Shown: positions 7,360-13,291 of the stretch, piece by piece
How the letters are laid out: each line of letters starts with the position of its first letter
Numbering within the stretch: position 1 is the stretch's first letter
Assembly (NCBI GenBank): GCA_964385305.1
Contig: CAYLOP010000067.1
Span: 1-15,608 of the forward strand
Reading direction: 5' to 3'
DNA: 15,608 nucleotides
Source: CAYLOP01 sp964385305
GTDB taxonomy: Bacteria > Chloroflexota > Anaerolineae > Anaerolineales > E44-bin32
Position numbers and translations under genes: made by a program
Notes under the pieces: model-generated
Databases searched by the model: none
The model's input: the letters and a program-made list of their open reading frames with translations, nothing else
What the model was told of the DNA's origin: nothing

Positions 7360-8472
7360 TCAATAAGAGCGCGAGAGCAAATGAACATTTCCAAGGCGAA
7401 CGTTTCGCAGACCGGCTTGTTTGGCCGCAGCGAGGGCGTCACTTGCGTGTTGAACGGATGTAGAAGGGAGGTCGCTCAAAAAGAAGTCGGGGTGGAAGCC
7501 GAGAAGAGCATAGGGAATATCTGGATTGATCCTGGCGATAAAGCCTGCGATAGAGGAAACCTCCACCACATCCACATATCCTGGAACGAGCAGGGTGCTG
7601 GCGATGACCAGAGGTGTGGAAGGCCTGGTAGGGATTTGTGAGGCAGCAAGTGAGAAATTTTCCAGCGTTCGCTTGTTAGAGGCGCCGGTCAGAACACGAT
7701 GCAGTGTGGGATCGTAGGCTTTGAGGTCAAATTTTATACAACCACCGCTGCGAAGGGAGAGGTTAACGGCTGCCTGCATGAGCTTTGGATGCATTGTCCC
7801 TGCTGTTTCCCAACACACGCGAACACCTCTATTGGCGAGGTATTTCCCTGCCGCAAGAGCATGCGGCATCTGACTTGCAGGGTCGCCGCCAAAGAAGCAG
7901 ACGCAAAATGTATGTTCATCCGCACATTCGGCGAGGGCTTGCGCGCTCATGGCTTCAACCGAGCCCTGGTGATCAAGTTGAGGGTCTGCCTGACGGAAAT
8001 GCCAGTTTTGGCAGAAGAGGCAGTTGAGCGTGCAACTGGCATAGAAGATCGCGAGATTGTGATCGCCGTAGCGTTTGTTTCCGGGGCAGACCCAGTCTGC
8101 GACACAATTCGTGGGGAGAGGATCGTGGTACCAATGCAGGATGCCGCGCTTAGGTGTACCGGCAAGGTGGAAAAGCCGCCCTTCTTGGTTGTATCGAAGG
8201 CCGCAAAAGCCACGCTGGCCTTCTGAGATCATGCATTGCCGGGAGCACAGTCCACAAGCAACACCATCAACTGTACGTGGAGGGGAAACAGGAAGGTTGA
8301 AATCTTCTCTCGACCGCGTATGGGCATGTTGTGCGAGTGACAACGCATTTAAGGGATCGCGTCGAATGCATTCCAGGCAGACCTGCAGGGCGATTGATAT
8401 AAGGTAAGACTGCGTACCACACAGCGCGCAATTACCTACGACCATGGCTATCTCGTTCAATTGGTTTACCAT
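7360..8472 (-). CDS. Radical SAM protein of the PflA/PflX-like group, with N-terminal Cys-rich domain
   Basis: Radical SAM enzymes use a 4Fe-4S cluster to cleave S-adenosylmethionine. The cluster motif C147-xxx-C151-xx-C154 (CTLNCLFC) is intact and is followed by QNWHFRQ, typical of the COG1180/COG1313 group. Before it lies a second cysteine set at C73, C76, C80 and C90 (CGLC-x3-C...GFCG), usual in PflX and AmmeMemoRadiSam-type proteins. Further upstream C15-xx-C18 and C32-xx-C35 look like an added zinc-ribbon-like module. The protein has 370 residues. No glycyl-radical enzyme, MEMO or AMMECR1 gene is nearby, so the substrate is unknown. Either ATG 8472 or ATG 8445 could be the start; the first is used because it keeps the module, whose first Cys follows both. 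The L,D-transpeptidase gene lies 86 bases upstream. Confidence 0.85.
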   Translation of the reverse strand: MVNQLNEIAMVVGNCALCGTQSYLISIALQVCLECIRRDPLNALSLAQHAHTRSREDFNLPVSPPRTVDGVACGLCSRQCMISEGQRGFCGLRYNQEGRLFHLAGTPKRGILHWYHDPLPTNCVADWVCPGNKRYGDHNLAIFYASCTLNCLFCQNWHFRQADPQLDHQGSVEAMSAQALAECADEHTFCVCFFGGDPASQMPHALAAGKYLANRGVRVCWETAGTMHPKLMQAAVNLSLRSGGCIKFDLKAYDPTLHRVLTGASNKRTLENFSLAASQIPTRPSTPLVIASTLLVPGYVDVVEVSSIAGFIARINPDIPYALLGFHPDFFLSDLPSTSVQHASDALAAAKQAGLRNVRLGNVHLLSRSY

Positions 8473-8558
8473 TCTCGAATATTGTTAGCTGCGAAGATTC
8501 CAGACGGAAGGATGGGAAGGTCGATTGACCGAAACCCGAAAACGAACGATTGAAAGGA

Positions 8559-9665
8559 TCAGCCTTCGATTACCTTTACCGAGGTACCACCCGGCATCGA
8601 TACGGTAATGTCGCCAGGATCATATGGGACGTGCGGGGTGGTCCAACGGAAAATCCATTTGGCGTCCTCGGGTCGTGCATTCACACATCCATGAGACATG
8701 GGCTCACCATAGTTGCTATGCCAAAATGTGGCATGGATCGCAACCCCATTTCCCGCGAAGAGTGTTGTCCAACCGATGCCGGGAAGGTCGTATCCGCCAC
8801 CGGTTGTGCCGCCACTCATATGCAGGGACAGCACTTTTCGCCAGATTGGGTGTGCGCCAACAGGGGTTGACCATTTATCGACAGGGTTGCCTTGAGCGTC
8901 GAATTTTGCACCCGAGGAGATCAGGCAGAAATACACCTCTCGGTTGTTTTCATAGCATGAGAGAGTTTGATAGCGAAGGTTGACCTCAATACGTTTATCT
9001 TCAGCGTCTGGGCTGAGGGGTGATAGATCATCGGATGTTAGCGGGCGAAATGCTTCGCCTTCAGCCCAAAAAATGTCGCCATAGCTATAGCGTTCGTTGA
9101 TTCGATACCATATCTTGCCTTCATTATCTGTCTTGATCTCATCAACCCAGAGGATCTGACTATAATACAAACGAGGGTTGATAGCGTCACGAAGCCATGG
9201 CGAGCGAGCTGGCGGGTTGGCGAGAAGTAGATCAACCCACGGAACTGTCACCTCAACCCACAATCCTGTCCCCATACTAGTATCTTCGAGAGCCGTTATC
9301 GGCATATTGGGTAGATTTTGCACACGCTGGAGATGGGGAGACCAAACAAATCCGTCTGGCGTTTCGACCCAACGTAAATTGGTGGCATAAAAGGAATGCG
9401 GTTGGCCTACAACTTCCTTGAGCCAAGGCACAACCGCATCCTCATATAGAATACCAACGGACTGGCTCTCGCCATCGGGGCGTGCCATGAGATCTGCCTT
9501 GCCTACACAGACACGAGCTAACTGTTCATGGGATGGAAAAATGAGCTGTGTGGACACTTGGTGTAGGGGGTGCAGGAAAACGCCTCCTGTTCCCAGTGCA
9601 GCAAGTTTCAGAAAGTCACGGCGATAAATCGCGTGGGTGTTTGAATAAACTGTGTCAGGATCCAT
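8559..9665 (-). CDS. Tat-exported L,D-transpeptidase (YkuD domain)
   Basis: L,D-transpeptidases form 3-3 peptide cross-links in peptidoglycan or attach proteins to it, outside the membrane. The N-terminus has a clear twin-arginine signal, YRRDFLKLAALG (R15-R16), followed by a hydrophobic stretch. The YkuD catalytic site is near the C-terminus: H311 and S324-H325-G326-C327 with the following VNARPEDA; Cys327 is the nucleophile. About 250 residues between the signal and catalytic site probably hold SH3-like repeats (for example PDGFVWSPHLQRV). Length is 368. A perfect TATAAT lies at 9728-9733 in the divergent region shared with the BMP-like gene. With the M23 peptidase elsewhere in the window it gives a second cell-wall function, though the two are not in one operon. 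Confidence 0.92.
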   Translation of the reverse strand: MDPDTVYSNTHAIYRRDFLKLAALGTGGVFLHPLHQVSTQLIFPSHEQLARVCVGKADLMARPDGESQSVGILYEDAVVPWLKEVVGQPHSFYATNLRWVETPDGFVWSPHLQRVQNLPNMPITALEDTSMGTGLWVEVTVPWVDLLLANPPARSPWLRDAINPRLYYSQILWVDEIKTDNEGKIWYRINERYSYGDIFWAEGEAFRPLTSDDLSPLSPDAEDKRIEVNLRYQTLSCYENNREVYFCLISSGAKFDAQGNPVDKWSTPVGAHPIWRKVLSLHMSGGTTGGGYDLPGIGWTTLFAGNGVAIHATFWHSNYGEPMSHGCVNARPEDAKWIFRWTTPHVPYDPGDITVSMPGGTSVKVIEG

Positions 9666-9727
9666 CTTTTCTGAGTTACCTCATAAAAGATCCAACCACA
9701 AAGCAACAAGTCAAGCAATACCGGATA

Positions 9728-9733
9728 ATTATA
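9728..9733 (-). promoter_or_regulatory. -10 box of the L,D-transpeptidase gene
   Basis: A perfect TATAAT on the minus strand about 62 bases before the ATG. No consensus -35 is seen 16-18 bases upstream. The rightward BMP-like gene has no clear promoter in the same 204-base gap. Confidence 0.4.
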
Positions 9734-9869
9734 GTAACATCGATAATCCATCATACCTCTGAATAAACAAAAATGACTTTAAGATGAGGAAACTAGCTGA
9801 AAGCGAGATTTGGATAGTAGAATACTACATCGATTTCTAAAGGCTCGAAGAAGCCCTTGGTTGATTGAA

Positions 9870-10928
9870 ATGCAAAAACCTAGCATATTCAACGTCACTG
9901 TAATGCTTATCATCGTAATATTGTCAGGCTCATGTGTCCAGGATATGCACGCGGACAAAACCCTCGAACCGGCTGGAACAATTGCTGCAGTCATACCCAC
10001 TGATACGCCCGAATATGCGACTCCCACTGCAGACTTGGAGGACGTGATCCTGATCGTTCCCCCAGAGTCGTCAGACAGTGAACTGGCGAAAGATCTTGAG
10101 GAAACGCTCCAGACGCTCTCAGAGCAAACAAACCTTGAATGGAAGAAAGTCACGTCAATCTCAGATAGAACCATTAACGCTTCGTTGCGCATCGTAGTCG
10201 CACTTGGACCTGACCCCGGGTTGACTCGTTTGGCGGAGCAGGCGCCGCAAGTCCAATTCTTGGGTGTGGGAATCGAGGGTCTGGAGATTCGCGACAATGT
10301 TAGCCTTATAACGACAGAGGGAATGCGGCCAGATGTTCAAGGTTTTTTGGCAGGCTACATAGCAGCCATGATCGCGCCGGATTGGCGCGCGGGAGTGATC
10401 AGTCACACTAGGAACGCGGAAGGCCGCGCGGCTAGCGAAGGATTCATGCAGGGAGCCCGCTACTTTTGTGGCCAGTGCCGCCCTTCCTTTCCACCATTCA
10501 CGAGCTATCCAATAGCGCTCAATCTTGCATCGCCAGAATCGCTGTGGGAAGCGGGTGTTGAAGATTTGCTGCAGAAGTCTATAAAGGTTGTTTACATTTA
10601 TCCCGAGATTGACACTCAGGCTTTGCGTGAATACCTTGCAGCCGAGGGAATCGCCATGATAGGTGAGATTGGTCCACTTGAAGGCGAAATTCAAGACTAC
10701 TGGGTTGCTAGCGTCAGGCCTGACCCCTCAGGGGCTCTCCTAGAAATATGGGAGCCCCTACTCAGTGGGGAGGGCGGTGTAATCCAGCCTATGCCATTGA
10801 TCGTTGAAGATATCAATCGAGCATGGCTCAGCAAAGGGAAAGAACGTTTGGCTATGGCAGCCATGCAAGAGATTCTTGATGGTTTCCTTGATACTGGAGT
10901 CGATCCGCTAACTGGGGAGTTGCGATAG
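9870..10928 (+). CDS. BMP-family-like periplasmic binding lipoprotein
   Basis: Resembles the basic membrane protein (PnrA/BMP) group, which are nucleoside-type substrate-binding lipoproteins of ABC transporters. The start at ATG 9870 gives a compact signal peptide: a hydrophobic run at about 9-19 and Cys22 in LSGSC, a slightly off-consensus lipobox. A TTG at 9810 would put 20 charged residues ahead of it. Two lobes are suggested: residues 58-64 (DVILIVP), 109-114 (IVVALG) and the motif PDVQGFLAGYIAAM at 154-167, which matches the conserved BMP segment, then VVYIYPEID and a C-terminal helix ending in DPLTGELR. A CGQC pair at 200-203 is unusual for the family. No permease or ATPase gene is adjacent. 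Length 352 is normal. Confidence 0.72.
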   Translation: MQKPSIFNVTVMLIIVILSGSCVQDMHADKTLEPAGTIAAVIPTDTPEYATPTADLEDVILIVPPESSDSELAKDLEETLQTLSEQTNLEWKKVTSISDRTINASLRIVVALGPDPGLTRLAEQAPQVQFLGVGIEGLEIRDNVSLITTEGMRPDVQGFLAGYIAAMIAPDWRAGVISHTRNAEGRAASEGFMQGARYFCGQCRPSFPPFTSYPIALNLASPESLWEAGVEDLLQKSIKVVYIYPEIDTQALREYLAAEGIAMIGEIGPLEGEIQDYWVASVRPDPSGALLEIWEPLLSGEGGVIQPMPLIVEDINRAWLSKGKERLAMAAMQEILDGFLDTGVDPLTGELR

Positions 10929-11007
10929 CCCGCACGTTCGACGTGATGGTTGCGTGCAAAGCCGATTCATGTCATGGATGCAACAGAGACAAGTAGAGAG
11001 ATACTCC

Positions 11008-11448
11008 ATGTATCACTTATCGATGACACGCCCAAAAGCTAACGATGCTGTGCCGCGCGGATCGCTTGTCACTAGGACGGGGGCAGGAATTCGAGTCACT
11101 TGCTTAACGTTAATCGTGCTGGGTTTAGTAATGGTCGTGATGGCAGGTTGTTCGAGGGTCGACCAGGATATTGAAGGTGTGTGGTATCGCTCCGTAGAGG
11201 ATTTGGATGTATTTCTATCGTTTGAGAAGGAGACATTCTGGTTACGTGTTGGTAGTGGTTCGAGACAGATGGTGGGCCGATACGAAATTGAGGGGGATAC
11301 ACTCAAACTTGTGGACGAGGATTGCGGGGAGGCGGTGGGGAGTTATCTGCTCAAGAAAGCAGAGGGGCGGATAACTTTCACGCTTATCGAAGATGCTTGT
11401 GAAGGACGTACGTCTGTATTACAAGGGGAATGGGTGCAGAAAGAATAG
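11008..11448 (+). CDS. Small lipoprotein, unknown function
   Basis: Not recognised as a known family. With the ATG at 11008 (GAGAG 7 bases upstream) it has 146 residues: a basic N-terminal region, a hydrophobic run at about 30-45, and a good lipobox VMAGC with Cys48. The rest alternates short hydrophobic and polar stretches (GVWYR, FLSFEKETFWLRV, MVGRYEIEGDTLKLV, ITFTLI), which suggests a small beta-barrel or lipocalin-like fold, with a possible disulfide between two late cysteines. The N-terminus is long before the hydrophobic run, so GTG 10954, ATG 10969, 10978 or 11023 remain possible. It follows the BMP-like gene in the same direction. Its TAG stop overlaps the terminator hairpin of the opposing tRNA gene. 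Confidence 0.65.
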   Translation: MYHLSMTRPKANDAVPRGSLVTRTGAGIRVTCLTLIVLGLVMVVMAGCSRVDQDIEGVWYRSVEDLDVFLSFEKETFWLRVGSGSRQMVGRYEIEGDTLKLVDEDCGEAVGSYLLKKAEGRITFTLIEDACEGRTSVLQGEWVQKE

Positions 11449-11467
11449 CGCCTCACCATGAGGCGCT
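11437..11467 (-). terminator. Intrinsic terminator of tRNA-His
   Basis: Read leftward, AGCGCCTCA and TGAGGCGCT form a perfect 9-bp GC-rich stem (arms 11467-11459 and 11455-11447) with a 3-base loop, followed by ATTCTTTCT. The stem begins 4 bases after the tRNA 3' end. In the rightward direction no T-run follows, so it probably serves the tRNA only, although it overlaps the lipoprotein stop codon. Confidence 0.8.
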
Positions 11468-11471
11468 CCTG

Positions 11472-11545
11472 GGTGCCCGAAGGGATTTGAACCCTCAACC
11501 ACCGCATCCACAGTGCGGCGCTCTGCCGATTGAGCTACGGGCACC
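11472..11545 (-). tRNA. tRNA-His (GTG anticodon)
   Basis: A full cloverleaf is visible on the minus strand: acceptor GTGCCCG/CGGGCAC, D arm GCTC/GAGC with an 8-base loop, anticodon arm CCGCA/TGCGG with loop CTGTGGA (anticodon GTG, reads CAC and CAT), a 5-base variable loop, and a T arm with loop TTCAAAT. The extra 5' G (G-1, complement of 11545) faces C73 (complement of 11472), the identity pair unique to tRNA-His and recognised by HisRS. CCA is not encoded in full and must be added. The gene lies downstream of hisS in the same direction, with its own promoter and terminator. Confidence 0.97.
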
Positions 11546-11556
11546 ATGTAGCCGAA

Positions 11557-11586
11557 ATTCTAACATGATCAAGAGCATTGTACCAA
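11557..11586 (-). promoter_or_regulatory. Sigma-70 type promoter of tRNA-His
   Basis: On the minus strand TTGGTA (-35, four of six matches; 11586-11581) is separated by 18 bases from TAGAAT (-10, five of six; 11562-11557). The start of transcription would fall about 5-8 bases before the tRNA, giving a short 5' leader for RNase P. Confidence 0.6.
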
Positions 11587-11611
11587 ATACAATTGGTCTT
11601 CTTAGAGGGGT

Positions 11612-11746
11612 TCATGATTTAAATGGAAATCGTCGCCATGGAGTCCAGGAGGTCTCAATCAACTCTTTGAGGCGCAGGCCATAGATCCGCTCTGGGACTG
11701 GCTCTAGTCGCACTCCTGTATCGTATACTGTTCTCTCCAGACACAT
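11612..11746 (-). CDS. Possible 44-residue protein, or a structured RNA region
   Basis: An ATG-initiated frame between hisS and tRNA-His. The 44 residues look protein-like: charged and hydrophobic residues mix (TVYDTGVRLEPVPERIYGL, then LRLKELIE and two Trp), ending in FPFKS. The frame opens only six codons before the ATG, with no clear ribosome site, so it may also be the remnant of a longer gene. Nested inverted repeats span most of it (11629-11637 with 11750-11758; 11639-11643 with 11735-11739; 11646-11651 with 11713-11718), so a structured RNA is the rival reading. I recognise no family. Confidence 0.35.
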   Translation of the reverse strand: MCLERTVYDTGVRLEPVPERIYGLRLKELIETSWTPWRRFPFKS

Positions 11747-11795
11747 CAAGGCGACGATCTGTGGTTATCATAGCACAGGGTGTGCGACCGTCAAC

Positions 11796-13094
11796 TTACA
11801 ACCTACTTGCATTTTCCTGCATTTCGTCCGTATTCAACAGGGATCGAAGCCTGTCTGCCAACTGATCGCGACTTACAGTGGATTGCTCACCAGTACGAAG
11901 ATCCTTCAAGGCGACAACGTTCGTGCGGATTTCATCAGGACCTAAGATCAAAGCAAGCGGGATCCCCTGACGATCAGCGTATTTGAATTGCTTCTGTAGG
12001 CGGGTGACTTCTGGATACCATTCCACACGGTAGCCAAGCGACCGCAATTCTGTAGCTAAATTAAGAGTTTCGAGGAGACAATCCTCATCAAATATCGGGA
12101 CAAAAATCTGAGCAGGATTCGTTGGGAGGCTGGGATAGGCGCCATACTTTTCGAGCACGATACCAAGTACAACGTCCCCCATGGCAAACCCAACACCAGG
12201 CACAGGATCGCCACCTACTTCCGCGACAAGATCATCATACCGCCCTCCACCTAAGATAGCACGCTCCTCCCCAGATGCATCACGTGCCTCAAATACTGTC
12301 CCTGTATAGTAATCCAAACCGCGGATGACCGTGGGATCATATTCGAAGTATTCACTGGTGCTCATCATAGTGATGGATTCGAAGAAGGAGATTAACTCAT
12401 CAGAATCGCGCCATGCCTCACCATTTTCCAGCAAGGCTTTCAGCGAGGAGAATTGTGCGGGTGATAGACCGATTTCCTGCGCATAGCCAGCCCAAGCATC
12501 AAACTTCATCTTCTCTTTCCGGTCAATCAATCGAAATACGTTCGAGCGTAGAGTAGGTGGAATACCTATAGCTTCAAGTTTAGAATCAGCCAATCGGCGA
12601 TTATTAACGGCAATGCGAATCTCCTTGGGTGAAAGACCGACTTCCCGAAAAAAGCAAGCTGCAATGGACGCGATCTCTGCATCAGCTTGTGGGGAGTCTA
12701 CACCAAGAAGGTCAATATTCCATTGAAAAAACTCCCGTGATCGACCTTTCTGGGGTCTCTCGTAGCGCCAGAAGGGCCCGTAAGACCACCAGCGGATGGG
12801 TCGGGAAAGTATCGCACTACGTGCGGCAACCATGCGGGCCAGGGATGGTGTTAACTCTGGGCGAAGGGTGATCATCTCACCGCCGCGGTCAGGGAAAATG
12901 AAAGATTGTTCTTTGACAAGTTCTTCGCCAGATTTCGCTGCATAGAGATCGAGTCGCTCGAGAAAAGGACCATCGAATTCCTGGTAGCCGAATTGCTCGG
13001 AGACAGTGCAGATCCGGTTATATAGCCATCTTTGGAAAGCCATTTCCTCAGGATAGAAATCGCGTGTTCCTTTAACGGACCTGATGCCAGGCAT
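11796..13094 (-). CDS. hisS: Histidyl-tRNA synthetase
   Basis: A class II aminoacyl-tRNA synthetase that charges tRNA-His in the cytoplasm. Of 432 residues: the start MPGIRSVKGTRDFYPEE is typical, TLRPELTP is at 76-83, motif 2 at 106-131 (GPFWRYERPQKGRSREFFQ), the HisRS-specific RGLDYYTG at 258-265, GGGRYDDL at 282-289, and motif 3 GVGFAMG at 300-306. The C-terminal anticodon-binding domain spans about 330-420. The ATG at 13094 is chosen because GAGGAG lies 7 bases upstream; an in-frame TTG at 13109 would swallow that site. Its substrate tRNA is encoded 250 bases downstream, and a His-codon leader ORF with an attenuator-like hairpin lies upstream, so expression is probably tuned to histidyl-tRNA supply. 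Confidence 0.97.
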   Translation of the reverse strand: MPGIRSVKGTRDFYPEEMAFQRWLYNRICTVSEQFGYQEFDGPFLERLDLYAAKSGEELVKEQSFIFPDRGGEMITLRPELTPSLARMVAARSAILSRPIRWWSYGPFWRYERPQKGRSREFFQWNIDLLGVDSPQADAEIASIAACFFREVGLSPKEIRIAVNNRRLADSKLEAIGIPPTLRSNVFRLIDRKEKMKFDAWAGYAQEIGLSPAQFSSLKALLENGEAWRDSDELISFFESITMMSTSEYFEYDPTVIRGLDYYTGTVFEARDASGEERAILGGGRYDDLVAEVGGDPVPGVGFAMGDVVLGIVLEKYGAYPSLPTNPAQIFVPIFDEDCLLETLNLATELRSLGYRVEWYPEVTRLQKQFKYADRQGIPLALILGPDEIRTNVVALKDLRTGEQSTVSRDQLADRLRSLLNTDEMQENASRL

Positions 13095-13125
13095 AATGTC
13101 GCTCCTCAAAGTATGGATAACATAA

Positions 13126-13153
13126 AGACGGCGGGGCGAGGCCCACGCCGTCT
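13126..13153 (-). terminator. Attenuator-like terminator hairpin in the hisS leader
   Basis: Read leftward, AGACGGCG (13153-13146), one unpaired T, GGGC, loop CTC, GCCC and CGCCGTCT (13133-13126) form a 12-bp stem with a single bulge. It is followed by TTTATGTT, a broken T-run, and ends about 20 bases before the hisS ribosome site. A candidate antiterminator pairs CCCAC (13186-13182) with GTGGG (13146-13142) in the stem's 5' arm, enclosing a small hairpin CAGAGT/ACTCTG (13177-13172 with 13165-13160). CCC at 13186-13184 can instead pair with GGG at 13196-13194, whose loop holds the leader ORF stop codon. Confidence 0.65.
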
Positions 13154-13187
13154 AATAGCCAGAGTAGAAAAACTCTGCTGGGTGGGT

Positions 13188-13271
13188 TTATACGCCCAAG
13201 CCATCCTCCTCAGCAAGGACGAGAGCATGACGATGCAAAGTAAGATGGCAGACCACATGCATTGTAAACAT
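13188..13271 (-). CDS. His-codon-rich leader peptide of hisS (candidate attenuator)
   Basis: A 27-codon ORF ending in TAA, reading MFTMHVVCHLTLHRHALVL and then AEEDGLGV. Four of codons 5-15 are histidine, all CAT (13259-13257, 13247-13245, 13235-13233, 13229-13227). Its place between a promoter and a terminator-like hairpin ahead of histidyl-tRNA synthetase matches leader peptides such as HisL or PheM, where slow translation of the cognate codons prevents termination. The first ATG lies at the predicted start of transcription, so translation may be leaderless; the second ATG (13262) also lacks a ribosome site. The peptide itself probably has no function. Confidence 0.65.
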   Translation of the reverse strand: MFTMHVVCHLTLHRHALVLAEEDGLGV

Positions 13272-13278
13272 GGCGTGC

Positions 13279-13287
13279 ATTATAGCA
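13279..13287 (-). promoter_or_regulatory. Extended -10 promoter of the hisS leader
   Basis: On the minus strand TGC-TATAAT, a perfect -10 with extended TG, lies 4 bases after the hutH stop codon. No good -35 is present. Seven bases downstream is 13272-13271, where the leader ORF begins. No terminator is visible between hutH and this promoter, so hisS may also be reached by read-through from hutH. Confidence 0.6.
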
Positions 13288-13291
13288 CAAC

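Noticed and set aside
8473..8558. Promoter or terminator between the L,D-transpeptidase and the radical SAM gene
   Set aside because: Only a 4-bp GGTC-GATT-GACC stem and no convincing -10/-35 pair are present.
9779..10297. A 172-codon leftward ORF
   Set aside because: Antisense shadow of the BMP-like lipoprotein gene, rich in Ser, no recognisable domain.
11430..11684. Rightward ORF with the peptide RRDLNPQPP
   Set aside because: This is the well-known false ORF made by reading the antisense of a tRNA gene; it lies over tRNA-His.
13110..13291. A T-box riboswitch in the hisS leader
   Set aside because: The conserved T-box core (AGGGTGG-N-ACCGCG) and a recognisable specifier stem are not seen; the His-codon ORF explains the leader better. 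A covariance search with Rfam RF00230 would settle it.
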